Below are positions 1 to 8,604 of a stretch of 64,000 bases of DNA, in pieces; the stretch's first letter is position 1, and each line of letters begins with the position of its first letter. The position numbers and the translations under genes are program-made. Source of the stretch: Polyangiaceae bacterium (lineage in GTDB: Bacteria; Myxococcota_A; Polyangia; Polyangiales; Polyangiaceae); contig JAWKRG010000015.1 of NCBI GenBank assembly GCA_041389725.1, positions 124,001 to 188,000 of the forward strand, given 5' to 3'. The notes under the pieces were generated by a model that was not told the origin of the DNA, made no database searches, and saw nothing but the letters and a program-made list of their open reading frames with translations.

Positions 1-1311
1 CGCGGTGCCGGTGACCTGTCCACCCGTGGGCGGACAATTACCGCTGGCTTGCAGGTGACCCGAGCGCGTGTCGGCTGGCGGCATGCCGCCGCTGCCGGGC
101 GGGAACGTGGTGAGGGGATCGGGATCTACCGGGAGCGGCACGCAGGTGTTGGGAGCCGCGACGGCCGTCACGTTCTGCGAGCAGTTGTCGTCGGTGTAGA
201 GCGTGAGGGTGCCCGTGCATCCGGTCCCAGGGGTGCCGCACGTGCACGCGCTGCAATCGCGCCCCTCCGTGAAAGACTGGTGGCCCAAGGTTTTGGCGCT
301 GAAGGGCGCCGGACAAGCGTGATCGCCGTCTTGATAGATGCACACGCTGCTGCCAAAGGGTGCCGCGGGCTTTGGTACGCAGCTGCCGCTGCCACAGCCC
401 TTGCCCGTCGCCGGAGCATCCCCGCAGGCGCGCACGCTCTTGTCCCAAGTCGGCGTCGGAATCGTCTTGGAACCCGTTTCGCCTGCAGTGCATGCGCCGC
501 CGGCCACCGACCGCAGAGGTCCCATCCACACTGCTTTGGCGCCGGAACCGTCCGAGGAGATCAGCGTCGGAATCAAGTCGCAAGCAATACCGTTCTGCAC
601 GACGATGTCGGTGTAGGGTGCCGACCCGCACTTGACTTGGTCGGCATCGCCTCCCCAACAGGGCCCGCCGCTGCAAGTGCCGTCGGTCATGAACACTAGG
701 CTCGCTTCGCAGCTGACCCCGGTGCTGCCGTCGCAGGTGCAGGTCGGACAGGTGACCGTGCCGGGAAGTAGCCCGTTGTTCGCGTTCAGTTTGACTGTTT
801 GGTAGCCCCCAGATTGCAGACAGTCGGGGGCAGCGTTGCTGCCGGAATAGACAGCCACGGGTCCCGTCCAACCTGCTGGCACGACTGGCGCGCACGTGTA
901 GCCGCTCTGACAGTCCGTGTCTTCGCAGTCGATCTTGGTGTCGCCATCGTCGTCGACGCCGTTGGTGCAGTTCTCGTTGCCGCTGCCGCCGCTGCCACCG
1001 GTCGCGCCGCCACTGCCACCGGTCGCGCCGCCGCTGCCGCCGGTCGCGCCGCCACTGCCACCCGTCACGCCACCACTGCCACCCGTCGCGCCAACCCCAC
1101 CACTAGCACCGCCGCTAGCCGATGCCCCACCGCTGCTGGCGCCCACGCCACCAAAGCCACCAGCACCCGTCGCGCCCACGCCGCCCGTGGTGCCGGAGTC
1201 GTAGAACTGATCGTCGTCGACGAAGGTGTGATCGGGAAAGCTACACCCCAGCAGCCCGAGGCCCAGCACGACGTAGCGCCAATGGTGAGGGAGAACTCTA
1301 GAAGCGGCCAC
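1..1311 (-). CDS. Cys-rich lipoprotein with Gly/Ser/Thr linker, C-terminus cut by window edge
   Basis: Open frame of 437 codons with no stop before the left edge, so the C-terminus is missing. I chose the GTG start at 1311, which overlaps the end of the upstream gene by 14 bp. It gives a lipoprotein signal with two Arg, a short hydrophobic run and LLGC with the lipidated Cys at residue 23. A Gly/Ser/Ala/Thr-rich linker of about 45 residues follows, part of it built from a 21-bp DNA repeat. Next is a Cys/Asp motif (NCTNGVDDDGDTKIDCEDTDC region) like the MopE-type metal-binding motif common in myxobacterial secreted proteins. The rest has many Cys and short repeated patterns and I do not recognise a catalytic domain. 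Probably an outer-surface lipoprotein of unknown role. Confidence 0.75.
   Translation of the reverse strand, partial: MAASRVLPHHWRYVVLGLGLLGCSFPDHTFVDDDQFYDSGTTGGVGATGAGGFGGVGASSGGASASGGASGGVGATGGSGGVTGGSGGATGGSGGATGGSGGATGGSGGSGNENCTNGVDDDGDTKIDCEDTDCQSGYTCAPVVPAGWTGPVAVYSGSNAAPDCLQSGGYQTVKLNANNGLLPGTVTCPTCTCDGSTGVSCEASLVFMTDGTCSGGPCWGGDADQVKCGSAPYTDIVVQNGIACDLIPTLISSDGSGAKAVWMGPLRSVAGGACTAGETGSKTIPTPTWDKSVRACGDAPATGKGCGSGSCVPKPAAPFGSSVCIYQDGDHACPAPFSAKTLGHQSFTEGRDCSACTCGTPGTGCTGTLTLYTDDNCSQNVTAVAAPNTCVPLPVDPDPLTTFPPGSGGMPPADTRSGHLQASGNCPPTGGQVTGTA
998..1102. repeat. 21-bp tandem repeat inside lipoprotein linker
   Basis: Five head-to-tail 21-bp units (998-1018, 1019-1039, 1040-1060, 1061-1081, 1082-1102). 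The first four are near-identical and the fifth is diverged. Read on the minus strand they encode repeated Gly-Gly-Ser-Gly-Gly-Ala-Thr, the flexible linker of the surrounding lipoprotein. The length is a multiple of three, so copy-number changes would keep the frame. Confidence 0.85.
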
Positions 1312-2302
1312 CGATCGTCACTCCCGAAAACGCCCGATTCGCGCCCACGTCGACCTTCAGCCGCCGTGCGCTTTCAGCCTTGCTGTCGCTCTTGCCACCC
1401 CCGGTAATGAGCATGACCGTCGCGACGCCAATGCCGACGACGCCGATCCCCAAGGTCACGTTGGTCAGAAGCGCTGCCCGCTCTCCGTCGTCTTGGATCT
1501 CCTGCTTGGAACGAGGACAAACGTCGTTGCGACAGACGTCTTCCAGGTCCGATTCGGCGGAGTTCTTCTGCAGGAAGAAGAATCCCGAAGCCGCCAGACT
1601 CGCGACGCCCACGCCACCGATGATCCAGGGCAACGCCGAACCCGACGGTTTCACTTCCACCGGCGGAGGCTGCTCCACAGGCGGAGGCTCCACGGGTGGG
1701 GTGTCGCTGTCGAGGGGAGACAGAGCCTCGGGTGGCACGAGTTCCACGTCCTGCACTTCCCCTTCCGCCACCGTCACGGTCTGTTCGAACTGCCCCTTGG
1801 CCAGCCGCGCCACGATGCGATGGGTTCCGGGGTCGACGCTGACTTCGCGGCCCACCTTGGCTTCACCCAATTCGACGCCATCCAACACGATGCGAGCGGA
1901 CTCCGCACCCTCACCACGCTTGATCACCAGCTTGGGGATGCGGGCTTCCAACCCTTGGCGCGCCTTGGCGATCTCCGGAGCTTCGGCGGCGTTGGCTTGC
2001 TCGGCCTCATACTCGGCAACGCGATAGTCGCCGAGCGCCTCATTGAGCCGACCCAAGTTCTCTTTGCAGCGCGCGATGTGAAAACGTACCTGGGGCGTCA
2101 GCTTCACTTTCGCCACTTGCTCGAACTTCGCCAGCGCTCCGGCCCAGTCGCCCGCGGCCTCGAGGCTCAACCCCTGCTTGTAGGTGGCGCGAGCGGTGGA
2201 GAGCTCCTGATCCGACTGCGCATGCAGTGAGCCCGGCAGCAGCGTCGCCGACGACGCGCACGCGACCCCCAACCACATCCGAAACAAAGCAGGACGAATC
2301 AC
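1298..2302 (-). CDS. TPR/PEGA-domain envelope protein
   Basis: 334 residues. A Sec signal peptide covers about residues 1-28 with an AHA-type cleavage site. A TPR-like helical region follows (about 30-105, with the pattern YKQGLSLEAAGDWAGALAKF). A beta-rich PEGA-like segment (about 120-190) contains RIVLDGVELGEAKVGREV and DPGTHRIVA. Then come a Pro/Val-rich spacer and two hydrophobic segments at about 228-248 and 276-302. This TPR-PEGA-membrane layout is common in myxobacteria, usually near Ser/Thr kinases, and its function is unknown. It overlaps the next lipoprotein gene by 14 bp, so the two are probably co-transcribed. Family assignment is by pattern only. Confidence 0.8.
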   Translation of the reverse strand: MIRPALFRMWLGVACASSATLLPGSLHAQSDQELSTARATYKQGLSLEAAGDWAGALAKFEQVAKVKLTPQVRFHIARCKENLGRLNEALGDYRVAEYEAEQANAAEAPEIAKARQGLEARIPKLVIKRGEGAESARIVLDGVELGEAKVGREVSVDPGTHRIVARLAKGQFEQTVTVAEGEVQDVELVPPEALSPLDSDTPPVEPPPVEQPPPVEVKPSGSALPWIIGGVGVASLAASGFFFLQKNSAESDLEDVCRNDVCPRSKQEIQDDGERAALLTNVTLGIGVVGIGVATVMLITGGGKSDSKAESARRLKVDVGANRAFSGVTIGGRF

Positions 2303-2348
2303 GACGACTCGGGGAGTCTACCCCATCCCCGCCCCCTGCTCTAACGGT

Positions 2349-3158
2349 TCAGGGCCCGGCCAGGGCTCGCGTGAGGCGCTCGGCCTCCGCGACCAAGCGA
2401 GAATAGCCGTCAAATCGCTCATCCGTGCTGCCCTGAGGCGGCCGCGACATCGGCCCCTGGCCGGGAACCGGCGTCGCGGTTCGCGCTGGCCCCACTGCGT
2501 AGCTGAGCAAGCTCGACGCGCGCGCGCCGCGGTCCACTCGCGCGCCGGTGCCCTCCGAGAGGTACTCGACCAAAAGATCGAGATCCTGCGCGAGGCTGCC
2601 GGTCGCCCCCGCAAGGTTGGAAAAGTCGAAGCTCCGGGCGTCGACGCGCGCCACCCAAGCCACGGTGGCAAAGTGCAGATCAGCGGCCGCAAAGGCATCG
2701 AACCCCTTGTTCTCGGCCACTGCCCGCAAGTCTGCGGCGTTCTGCGAAACGGCACGGAAGGTCGCGCTCGACGTCGTCCGCGGGTCGCGTTGGCGCTGGC
2801 CCAACTGCACCTCTCCGCGCACCACTACCAAGAGTGCCTTGGCCGGCACCGCCATGCTGCGCTCAGTCAGGTGCAGCATCAACCGGTCCCCCTGCAACGC
2901 GAGCCCAGTGAGCGGCACGATGGGTCGCATGGTATCCGCCGCAACGGCTGGATCGAGGGCGCAGGCGCGGAAACCGAGTCCAACCAAGTGCTGCGCTAGC
3001 GCCTCTGCCTGGATCGCCTCGGCGATGGGCTTGACCACGCCCCACATGTTCGGCTTGAGACGCGTCTTCAGGTCGTAGGGCAGCAGGCCCGTCGCGCTCG
3101 CGAGCTTCTGGTAGTCCTCGTCACTGCCCGCCCAGGGCGGCCCCACCAATACGATCAT
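2349..3158 (-). CDS. conserved hypothetical protein, possible regulator or adaptor
   Basis: 269 residues from the ATG at 3158, which begins with a hydrophobic strand (MIVLVGPPWAG). An in-frame ATG at 3209 would add 17 residues. Neither start has a convincing ribosome-binding site, so the start is uncertain. No signal peptide or membrane segment is visible. The protein is mixed alpha/beta, with a region rich in hydrophobic strands (ALLVVVRGEVQLG) and a C-terminal third with Asp/Leu-rich helices. I do not recognise a family. It is transcribed divergently from the DUF350 gene and lies just upstream of the TPR/PEGA protein. Confidence 0.6.
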   Translation of the reverse strand: MIVLVGPPWAGSDEDYQKLASATGLLPYDLKTRLKPNMWGVVKPIAEAIQAEALAQHLVGLGFRACALDPAVAADTMRPIVPLTGLALQGDRLMLHLTERSMAVPAKALLVVVRGEVQLGQRQRDPRTTSSATFRAVSQNAADLRAVAENKGFDAFAAADLHFATVAWVARVDARSFDFSNLAGATGSLAQDLDLLVEYLSEGTGARVDRGARASSLLSYAVGPARTATPVPGQGPMSRPPQGSTDERFDGYSRLVAEAERLTRALAGP

Positions 3159-3332
3159 GCGTGTGGACAGCGTAGGCCGGAGCCGGTCCTCTGGCCGAAA
3201 AATTGGCATTTCGGCCGGATTGGGCGAGACGGGGCCAGTCAGACGGTCGCGTTCGGACCCCGATTCGTGTAAGTAACCGAGCTTGGGTGGTGCGAACGCG
3301 CGTGCCGACCCCTGTCCCCGGAAAGAGGCGCC

Positions 3333-3557
3333 ATGGATATCAATTGGGCTCCGTTCGTAAAGGCACTCATCGCGTCGGTCGTGTACTCGCTGATCGGCAT
3401 CGTGATGTTCGCCCTGAGCTTTCTCGTGATCAAGATGATCACGCCCTTCTCGCTGAGGAAGGAGATCGAGGAAGACCAGAACACTGCCCTGGCGGTCATG
3501 ATTGGGTCCGTGATCCTTGGCCTCAGCATCATCATCGCCGCAGCCATCGGCGGCTGA
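3333..3557 (+). CDS. DUF350 family small membrane protein
   Basis: 74 residues with two membrane helices at about 8-33 and 52-73. They are joined by a charged loop (FSLRKEIEEDQNTALAVMIG) that matches the DUF350 signature of a charged stretch followed by N-x-A in the second helix. An AG-rich GAAAGAGG lies just upstream of the ATG. The downstream aminopropyltransferase reading frame begins inside this gene, suggesting translational coupling. In other bacteria DUF350 proteins (for example YjfL) are encoded with spermidine-synthase-like membrane proteins. The biochemical role of DUF350 is not known. Confidence 0.85.
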   Translation: MDINWAPFVKALIASVVYSLIGIVMFALSFLVIKMITPFSLRKEIEEDQNTALAVMIGSVILGLSIIIAAAIGG

Positions 3558-5139
3558 GTCCCCCAAGGACCGTCCCCCGCGCCTCTCCCCATCCCCTCCC
3601 CTGCCGCCTGCGTGGCGCCCGCCGACGCAGGGAGCCCGCCCCGGCGCGCTGCTCGGCATGGTGCTGGTCATCGCCACGGCGGGACTGGTCTACGAGCTGT
3701 GCATCGCCGCAGTGGCCAGCTACCTGCTGGGTGACTCGGTTCGCCAATTCTCCCTGATCATCGGCGTCTACCTCTCAGCGCTTGGCGCCGGCGCCTATCT
3801 GTCGAGCTTCATCGACCGCCGGCTCGAGTTGCGCTTCATCGACGTGGAGCTGGCGACCGCCCTGGTAGGAGGCTTCTCCGCACCGCTGCTGTTCGTGGCG
3901 CACGCCACGGCACCCGGGTTTCGTGTGGTGCTCTTCGCCACGGTGATCTGCGTTGGCATTCTGGTCGGCCTCGAGCTCCCGCTGCTGATGCGCATCCTCA
4001 AAGGCAAGTTGGAATTCAAAGCACTCGTCGCTCGCGCCCTGACCTTCGACTACGCCGGCGCGTTGATCGGCTCGGTGGGCTTTTCGATGGTGCTATTGCC
4101 GATGCTTGGCCTGAGCCGAGCGTCACTGGTGTGCGGATTGCTCAACGCGCTGGTCGGGTTGGCGTCCACCTGGGTGCTGCGCGGCACCGACGACCCGCGT
4201 TCGATGGTGGGGGCTAGGACGCGCGCCGTCGTGATCACCCTGCTGCTCGCCTTGGGGCTACTGCAGGCAGAGCGGTTGCAGGACTTCGCGGAGAGTCAAC
4301 TCTACAGCGGGCCGGTCCTGCACCGTGAGCAGACCCCCTACCAACGCATCGTGCTGGCCCAGCGCGGCGAGCATTTCCAGTTGTTCTTGAACGGCAACCT
4401 GCAGTTCTCGTCGGATGACGAACATCGCTACCACGAGGCGCTGGTGCATCCCGCGATGCAGACCAGTCGTGCGCGGCGCAGCGTGCTGATTGGTGGAGGC
4501 GGCGATGGGCTCGCGGCGCGCGAGGTCCTCAAGTGGCCCGAGGTCGAGCGCGTGACCCTGGTCGATCTGGATCCAGCCATGACCACCTTGGCGGCGACGG
4601 ACGCACGCCTGGCTGGGGCCAACGCCCGCGCGCTCAGCGACCCTCGTGTGCAGGTCGTCAATGACGACGCCTTCCTGCGCTTCGCAGGGCTGACCCCAGG
4701 CTACGACGTGATCATCCTGGACTTTCCCGACCCCAGCAACTTCGCCTTGGGCAAGCTCTACAGCGTCGAGATGTACCGCCGCGTGCGGCGACTCCTTGCC
4801 GCCGAGGGCAGCCTGGTGGTGCAGGCCACCTCGCCACGCTTCGCGCGACGCTCATTCTGGTGTGTCGCGGCTAGCATCCAGCAAGCGGGATTCACGACCC
4901 TGCCCTATCACATCTTCGTGCCTTCTTTCGGGGACTGGGGTTTCGTGCTCGCCAAGCTGGGCGCGATCGAGCCCCCACGTACGGCGCCGCCCGTCCGCGT
5001 GCGATTCTTGGACGCCGCTGCACTCGCCGACGCCTTCGTCTTTCCCCGGGATTCCGCCCCGCTCACGGTCGCCGACAACCGACTGCAGACGCAGGCCTTG
5101 GTTGGCTACTACCTGGATGAGTGGGAGCGCTGGAACTGA
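3517..5139 (+). CDS. membrane-anchored spermidine synthase-like aminopropyltransferase
   Basis: Up to 540 residues. The N-terminal half is a multi-pass membrane domain (first helix ALLGMVLVIATAGLVYEL, several more to about residue 250). The C-terminal half is a spermidine-synthase fold, with the nucleotide-binding GGGDGLAAREVL, an acidic strand end VTLVDLDPAM, a second acidic motif DDAFLRF and the catalytic-type DFPDPSN. Family knowledge suggests transfer of an aminopropyl group from decarboxylated S-adenosylmethionine to an amine. The true substrate of the membrane-fused form is unsettled. The start is uncertain: TTG at 3517 (overlapping DUF350 by 41 bp) adds a Pro-rich cytoplasmic tail, while ATG at 3658 starts at the first helix. 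Neither has a strong ribosome-binding site. Confidence 0.85.
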   Translation: MASASSSPQPSAAESPKDRPPRLSPSPPLPPAWRPPTQGARPGALLGMVLVIATAGLVYELCIAAVASYLLGDSVRQFSLIIGVYLSALGAGAYLSSFIDRRLELRFIDVELATALVGGFSAPLLFVAHATAPGFRVVLFATVICVGILVGLELPLLMRILKGKLEFKALVARALTFDYAGALIGSVGFSMVLLPMLGLSRASLVCGLLNALVGLASTWVLRGTDDPRSMVGARTRAVVITLLLALGLLQAERLQDFAESQLYSGPVLHREQTPYQRIVLAQRGEHFQLFLNGNLQFSSDDEHRYHEALVHPAMQTSRARRSVLIGGGGDGLAAREVLKWPEVERVTLVDLDPAMTTLAATDARLAGANARALSDPRVQVVNDDAFLRFAGLTPGYDVIILDFPDPSNFALGKLYSVEMYRRVRRLLAAEGSLVVQATSPRFARRSFWCVAASIQQAGFTTLPYHIFVPSFGDWGFVLAKLGAIEPPRTAPPVRVRFLDAAALADAFVFPRDSAPLTVADNRLQTQALVGYYLDEWERWN

Positions 5140-5148
5140 GGCACGCGC

Positions 5149-6810
5149 TCAGAATCCGGGGTCGGTGATCGGCGGCGGCACGAAACCTGTGCTTGGCTTC
5201 GGGGCAGGTTTCGCCTCGGGCTTGGGTTTGGGCTCGGGTTTCGCTTCGGGCTTCGGCTCGGGCTTGGGCGCCGGCTTCTCCGCCGCAGGGCTCGGCTTTC
5301 CTGCTTTGGTGGGTGCCGCCGCGGGCCGTGCAGCCGCGGGCTTGTTCTTTTCCACCGCGAGGGAATTGAGATCGACGGTGGCCTCGGGCTCGCCCTTCGG
5401 TTGTTCCGCTCCAGGGGTCGCCACGGCTTCCGTTGGTTCCGTCGCTACCGTGCTGGAAAGCTCGGGCGCCGCGGCAGGCGCCGCGGCCGCGGCGGCGTCA
5501 TCGTTCAGAAGGAACGTGCGCGTGACGAACAGCGCGCCAGCGATCATTCCCAGGAACACCACCAACCCAGCGACGACCCAGCCGAGTCCACCGCGCTTCT
5601 TGGCCATCGGGGGCGCGGACGGAGTCTGAGTTCCGAAGGGCGTCTCCGGATAACTGAGGGGCGCTCCAGTGATGTCGGACACGCTTCCACGCTCCGGACC
5701 GCTGAGCGGTGTGTGGAGGGGAGCAGAAGCCACGAACGGGTTGCTGGGCATCGGCGCGACCGTGGTGCCCAGCTCGCCACCGAGCGCGGGTTCCGACTCA
5801 CGCTGCGCCGCGCGCTCGTCGGCCTGGCGAATGGCTTCCTTCAGTGCAGCACGCCGCTCTTCCCCGCGCGCGCCAAGCAGGGCTGTGACGAACTTCCCGA
5901 CGTCCTCCGCGCGCACGCGGCCGACACTCGGGGGAAACACGCGGTCCAGCGCGGCTTCGAGTTCTCCCGCGGTCTGAAAGCGCTTTTGGGGATCGCGCTC
6001 CAGAGCGCGCATGACCACCGACTCGAGCGGCTTCGGGTATTCCTTGTCGTATGCGCGGGGCGGAATGATGGGCCGATCCGAGACGATGTTCTGCAGGGTG
6101 ATGACGTCGGTCTCGCCGCGGAAAGGGTGCTTCCCGGTAGTCAGCTGGTACAGGATGATCCCCAGCGCAAATACGTCGCTGCGCCTGTCGATGTCTCGCC
6201 CGAGGGCCTGCTCCGGCGACATGTAGGGCGGCTTTCCCTTGATCTGCCCCGCGTTGGTGTTCTCTGCGGTGCGTCCCGCCGCCTTGGCCACGCCGAAGTC
6301 GACGATCTTCACGACGCCGTCGTAGGTGATGAGCAAATTCTGCGGCGACACGTCGCGATGCACGAGTCCCACGGGCTCCCCCGAGTCGTCCTTCAGCTCA
6401 TGCGCGGCATGAAGTCCCGACGCGGCTTCCGCGACGATCTTGACGGCGATTGGGCGCGGAATGCCGTCCGTCTTCGCGGCCGCGCGCCGAATCGAACTGA
6501 GCGGTTCCCCATCCACCCACTCCATCACCAAGTAGAGCAAGTCGTCTTGCTCACCGAGGTCCATGATCTCGACGACGTTTGGGTGACGAATGCGTGAGCA
6601 CAGCTGCGCTTCGTCCAAAAACATCTGCTCGAAGTGGGGGTCGTCGCTGATGGTAGGCAGCATCGTTTTGACGGCCACGGTCTTCGAGAAGCCGCGCGAC
6701 CCCTTCAAACGTGCAGCCCACACGGCCGCCATGCCCCCCTGTGCGATGGGCACGAGGAACTCGTAGCGCCCGACGGTCTGGCCAGGCTGAATCTCCCCGA
6801 GCGTTCTCAT
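5149..6810 (-). CDS. Ser/Thr protein kinase with membrane segment and Pro/Lys/Ala-rich extracytoplasmic tail
   Basis: 553 residues. An Hanks-type kinase domain covers about residues 16-290: Gly-rich loop at 23-31, ATP-binding Lys48, catalytic HRD at 151-153 with Asn158, DFG at 171-173 and a YMSPEQ activation segment. All key residues are present, so it should be active. A juxtamembrane region of about 110 residues, one membrane helix (about 408-433) and an Ala/Pro/Lys/Glu-rich tail of about 118 residues follow. The tail has no recognised sensor domain and could span the periplasm or bind cell wall. It is convergent with the aminopropyltransferase (9 bp gap). Substrates are unknown. Confidence 0.93.
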   Translation of the reverse strand: MRTLGEIQPGQTVGRYEFLVPIAQGGMAAVWAARLKGSRGFSKTVAVKTMLPTISDDPHFEQMFLDEAQLCSRIRHPNVVEIMDLGEQDDLLYLVMEWVDGEPLSSIRRAAAKTDGIPRPIAVKIVAEAASGLHAAHELKDDSGEPVGLVHRDVSPQNLLITYDGVVKIVDFGVAKAAGRTAENTNAGQIKGKPPYMSPEQALGRDIDRRSDVFALGIILYQLTTGKHPFRGETDVITLQNIVSDRPIIPPRAYDKEYPKPLESVVMRALERDPQKRFQTAGELEAALDRVFPPSVGRVRAEDVGKFVTALLGARGEERRAALKEAIRQADERAAQRESEPALGGELGTTVAPMPSNPFVASAPLHTPLSGPERGSVSDITGAPLSYPETPFGTQTPSAPPMAKKRGGLGWVVAGLVVFLGMIAGALFVTRTFLLNDDAAAAAAPAAAPELSSTVATEPTEAVATPGAEQPKGEPEATVDLNSLAVEKNKPAAARPAAAPTKAGKPSPAAEKPAPKPEPKPEAKPEPKPKPEAKPAPKPSTGFVPPPITDPGF

Positions 6811-6921
6811 CGGTCCATTACGGTGCGCGCAGCCTGGCAGAGCCTGGCCGCGCGTTCAAGCGGTCTCCTTGTCCCACACTGTAGGTATGTAGAGCATAGC
6901 ACGGTGGCGGCAGGCATGCCG

Positions 6922-8496
6922 TCACACCACCCGTACGCACCCGCCGCGGCGAGGATCTCCTGCGCCGCCCAGGGACTGCCCATCCACCCAAGCCACGTGA
7001 ACGCCGCCAAAGTACATGTTTGGACTCTCGAACACGACGGGATCTTTGGGGAATGCACCGAGGAGAGCGGCCTCGGCCTCGGCCTGTAGCCCGGACCGCT
7101 CGTAGGCGATGCGTGCGCCGCCGTCCGGGTGGCGATCCACGTGCAACCGGGGAGCGACGACCGCCTCGTGCGCTGGCAGCTGTTGGCCCAAGGTCAAGTG
7201 CACCACCTGGAGAATCGCGTTGCGCAGGCGATTCGATCCACCACTGCCCAGCACCCACGCCCGATCTCCAGAGCGCACGAGAGTCGGCGCCATCATCGTG
7301 GAGAGCGCGCTGCCCGGCGGATCGTGATGGAACCCTCGGGGGTGGATGTCCTCTTCACCGAGCAGGTTGTTGGCGATGATGCCCGTGCCTGAGAGCACGC
7401 AGCCGCAGCCTTCGCCGTTCGTCAGCGTGAGTGACACGAGCAACCCATCGCGATCTGCTGCGCTCAAATGTGTCGTGGAACCGAGATGACCGTCGGTAAA
7501 GGGTTCGGCGACCGCCGCCGCACGCAAGCTGCGCACTCGAGCCGGGTCCAGAAGTTCGCGCACGAACTCGGGATCGCGGATCTTCAAATCGAAGTCGGAG
7601 CTACGCTGCGTGAGCAGCAAGTGCTGCACTCGCGCAAGCCGTTGCACGTCCTCGGCGCGCATCGCGGCGGGTCGCGGCTCGGATTCGTCGAGCAAACACG
7701 CGCCCAGAGCGACTAGCACTCCACCCATCGAGGGAGCCGGAGGGGTGATCAGCTCGTGGGCACCGAGCTGCACGCGCAGCGGGGGTTGCAGCAACAGCGC
7801 GGCGCGCTGCACGTCCACGGGCGCTATGCGACCGCCGCGGTCGGCACCGAACTCCCTTGCCAGCGCGTCATAGAGCGAGTCAGCTGCCTTCGGCTCACGA
7901 GCCAGTAGCCGCAGGGTCTCGCCGAGTTCGGGATTGTCCAGCCTCTCGCCCGCCTTGGCCAAATGCCCGTCACGACTGATCAAGGCGTGGCACTCGGCCG
8001 TGTTCGCGAAGATGGGTTCGAGCAAAGCGTTGGCGAAGGCGATCCCCGGACTCAAACGGTAGCCGCGAGTCGCGAGCGCCGTGGCGGGCGCCACGACGTC
8101 TGAAAGCGACAGGCGGCCATGCCGCCGATGCAGCTCGAGCAAGCCGCGCAGGGCCAGCGGCACCGCCACTGCCCCGCGGCCGATGTGAAACACCTGGGTC
8201 GTGGCTCCGAAGTCCACTTCAACGTCGCTGAAGTCGATTTCGGTCGGCGTCACGGAGTCCAGCCCCGGAGCGCGGGCAAAAGCGTCCATGCAGTAGGGCG
8301 CTTCGCCGGGCGCCCAGACGGTCGCTACCGCGCCGCCGAGGGGACCACAGAGCGGAAGCTCCACGACGAAGGCAGCGAAGGCGGCGGCAACCACTGCATC
8401 CACGGCGTTGCCTCCCGCCGAAAGCGCCTCGGCGCCCGCCGCAGCCGATTGCTCGTCGCCGCACGCAATCACGCCTCGCGGGGACGACGGACTCAT
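6922..8496 (-). CDS. gamma-glutamyltransferase family protein
   Basis: 524 residues from ATG 8496 (MSPSSPRGVIACGDEQSA). This start matches where the family begins, GDEQSAAAGAEALSAGGNAVDA being the typical N-terminal helix. A segment GSTTHLSAADRDGLLVSLT carries the Thr that in this Ntn-hydrolase family is the self-cleavage nucleophile. It is followed by GSGIIANN-like and GSGGSNRLRNAI motifs. Members hydrolyse gamma-glutamyl compounds such as glutathione or transfer the glutamyl group. No signal peptide is visible, so it is probably cytoplasmic, unlike the periplasmic E. coli enzyme. It is divergent from the M16-like pair, with about 108 bp between starts. Confidence 0.88.
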   Translation of the reverse strand: MSPSSPRGVIACGDEQSAAAGAEALSAGGNAVDAVVAAAFAAFVVELPLCGPLGGAVATVWAPGEAPYCMDAFARAPGLDSVTPTEIDFSDVEVDFGATTQVFHIGRGAVAVPLALRGLLELHRRHGRLSLSDVVAPATALATRGYRLSPGIAFANALLEPIFANTAECHALISRDGHLAKAGERLDNPELGETLRLLAREPKAADSLYDALAREFGADRGGRIAPVDVQRAALLLQPPLRVQLGAHELITPPAPSMGGVLVALGACLLDESEPRPAAMRAEDVQRLARVQHLLLTQRSSDFDLKIRDPEFVRELLDPARVRSLRAAAVAEPFTDGHLGSTTHLSAADRDGLLVSLTLTNGEGCGCVLSGTGIIANNLLGEEDIHPRGFHHDPPGSALSTMMAPTLVRSGDRAWVLGSGGSNRLRNAILQVVHLTLGQQLPAHEAVVAPRLHVDRHPDGGARIAYERSGLQAEAEAALLGAFPKDPVVFESPNMYFGGVHVAWVDGQSLGGAGDPRRGGCVRVV

Positions 8497-8604
8497 GGTC
8501 GACGCACGACTCCGAATGCACGGAAGCGAACAAGGGGCGACACGCGCCCGAGACGATACACCTTCTTCGCGCAGCGTGCGCGCGTGCATGCTAAGGCGTG
8601 GCCC

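Noticed and set aside
998..1102. CRISPR-like array of 21-bp repeats
   Set aside because: Units are contiguous with no spacers and encode Gly-Gly-Ser linker in frame, so they are a coding repeat.
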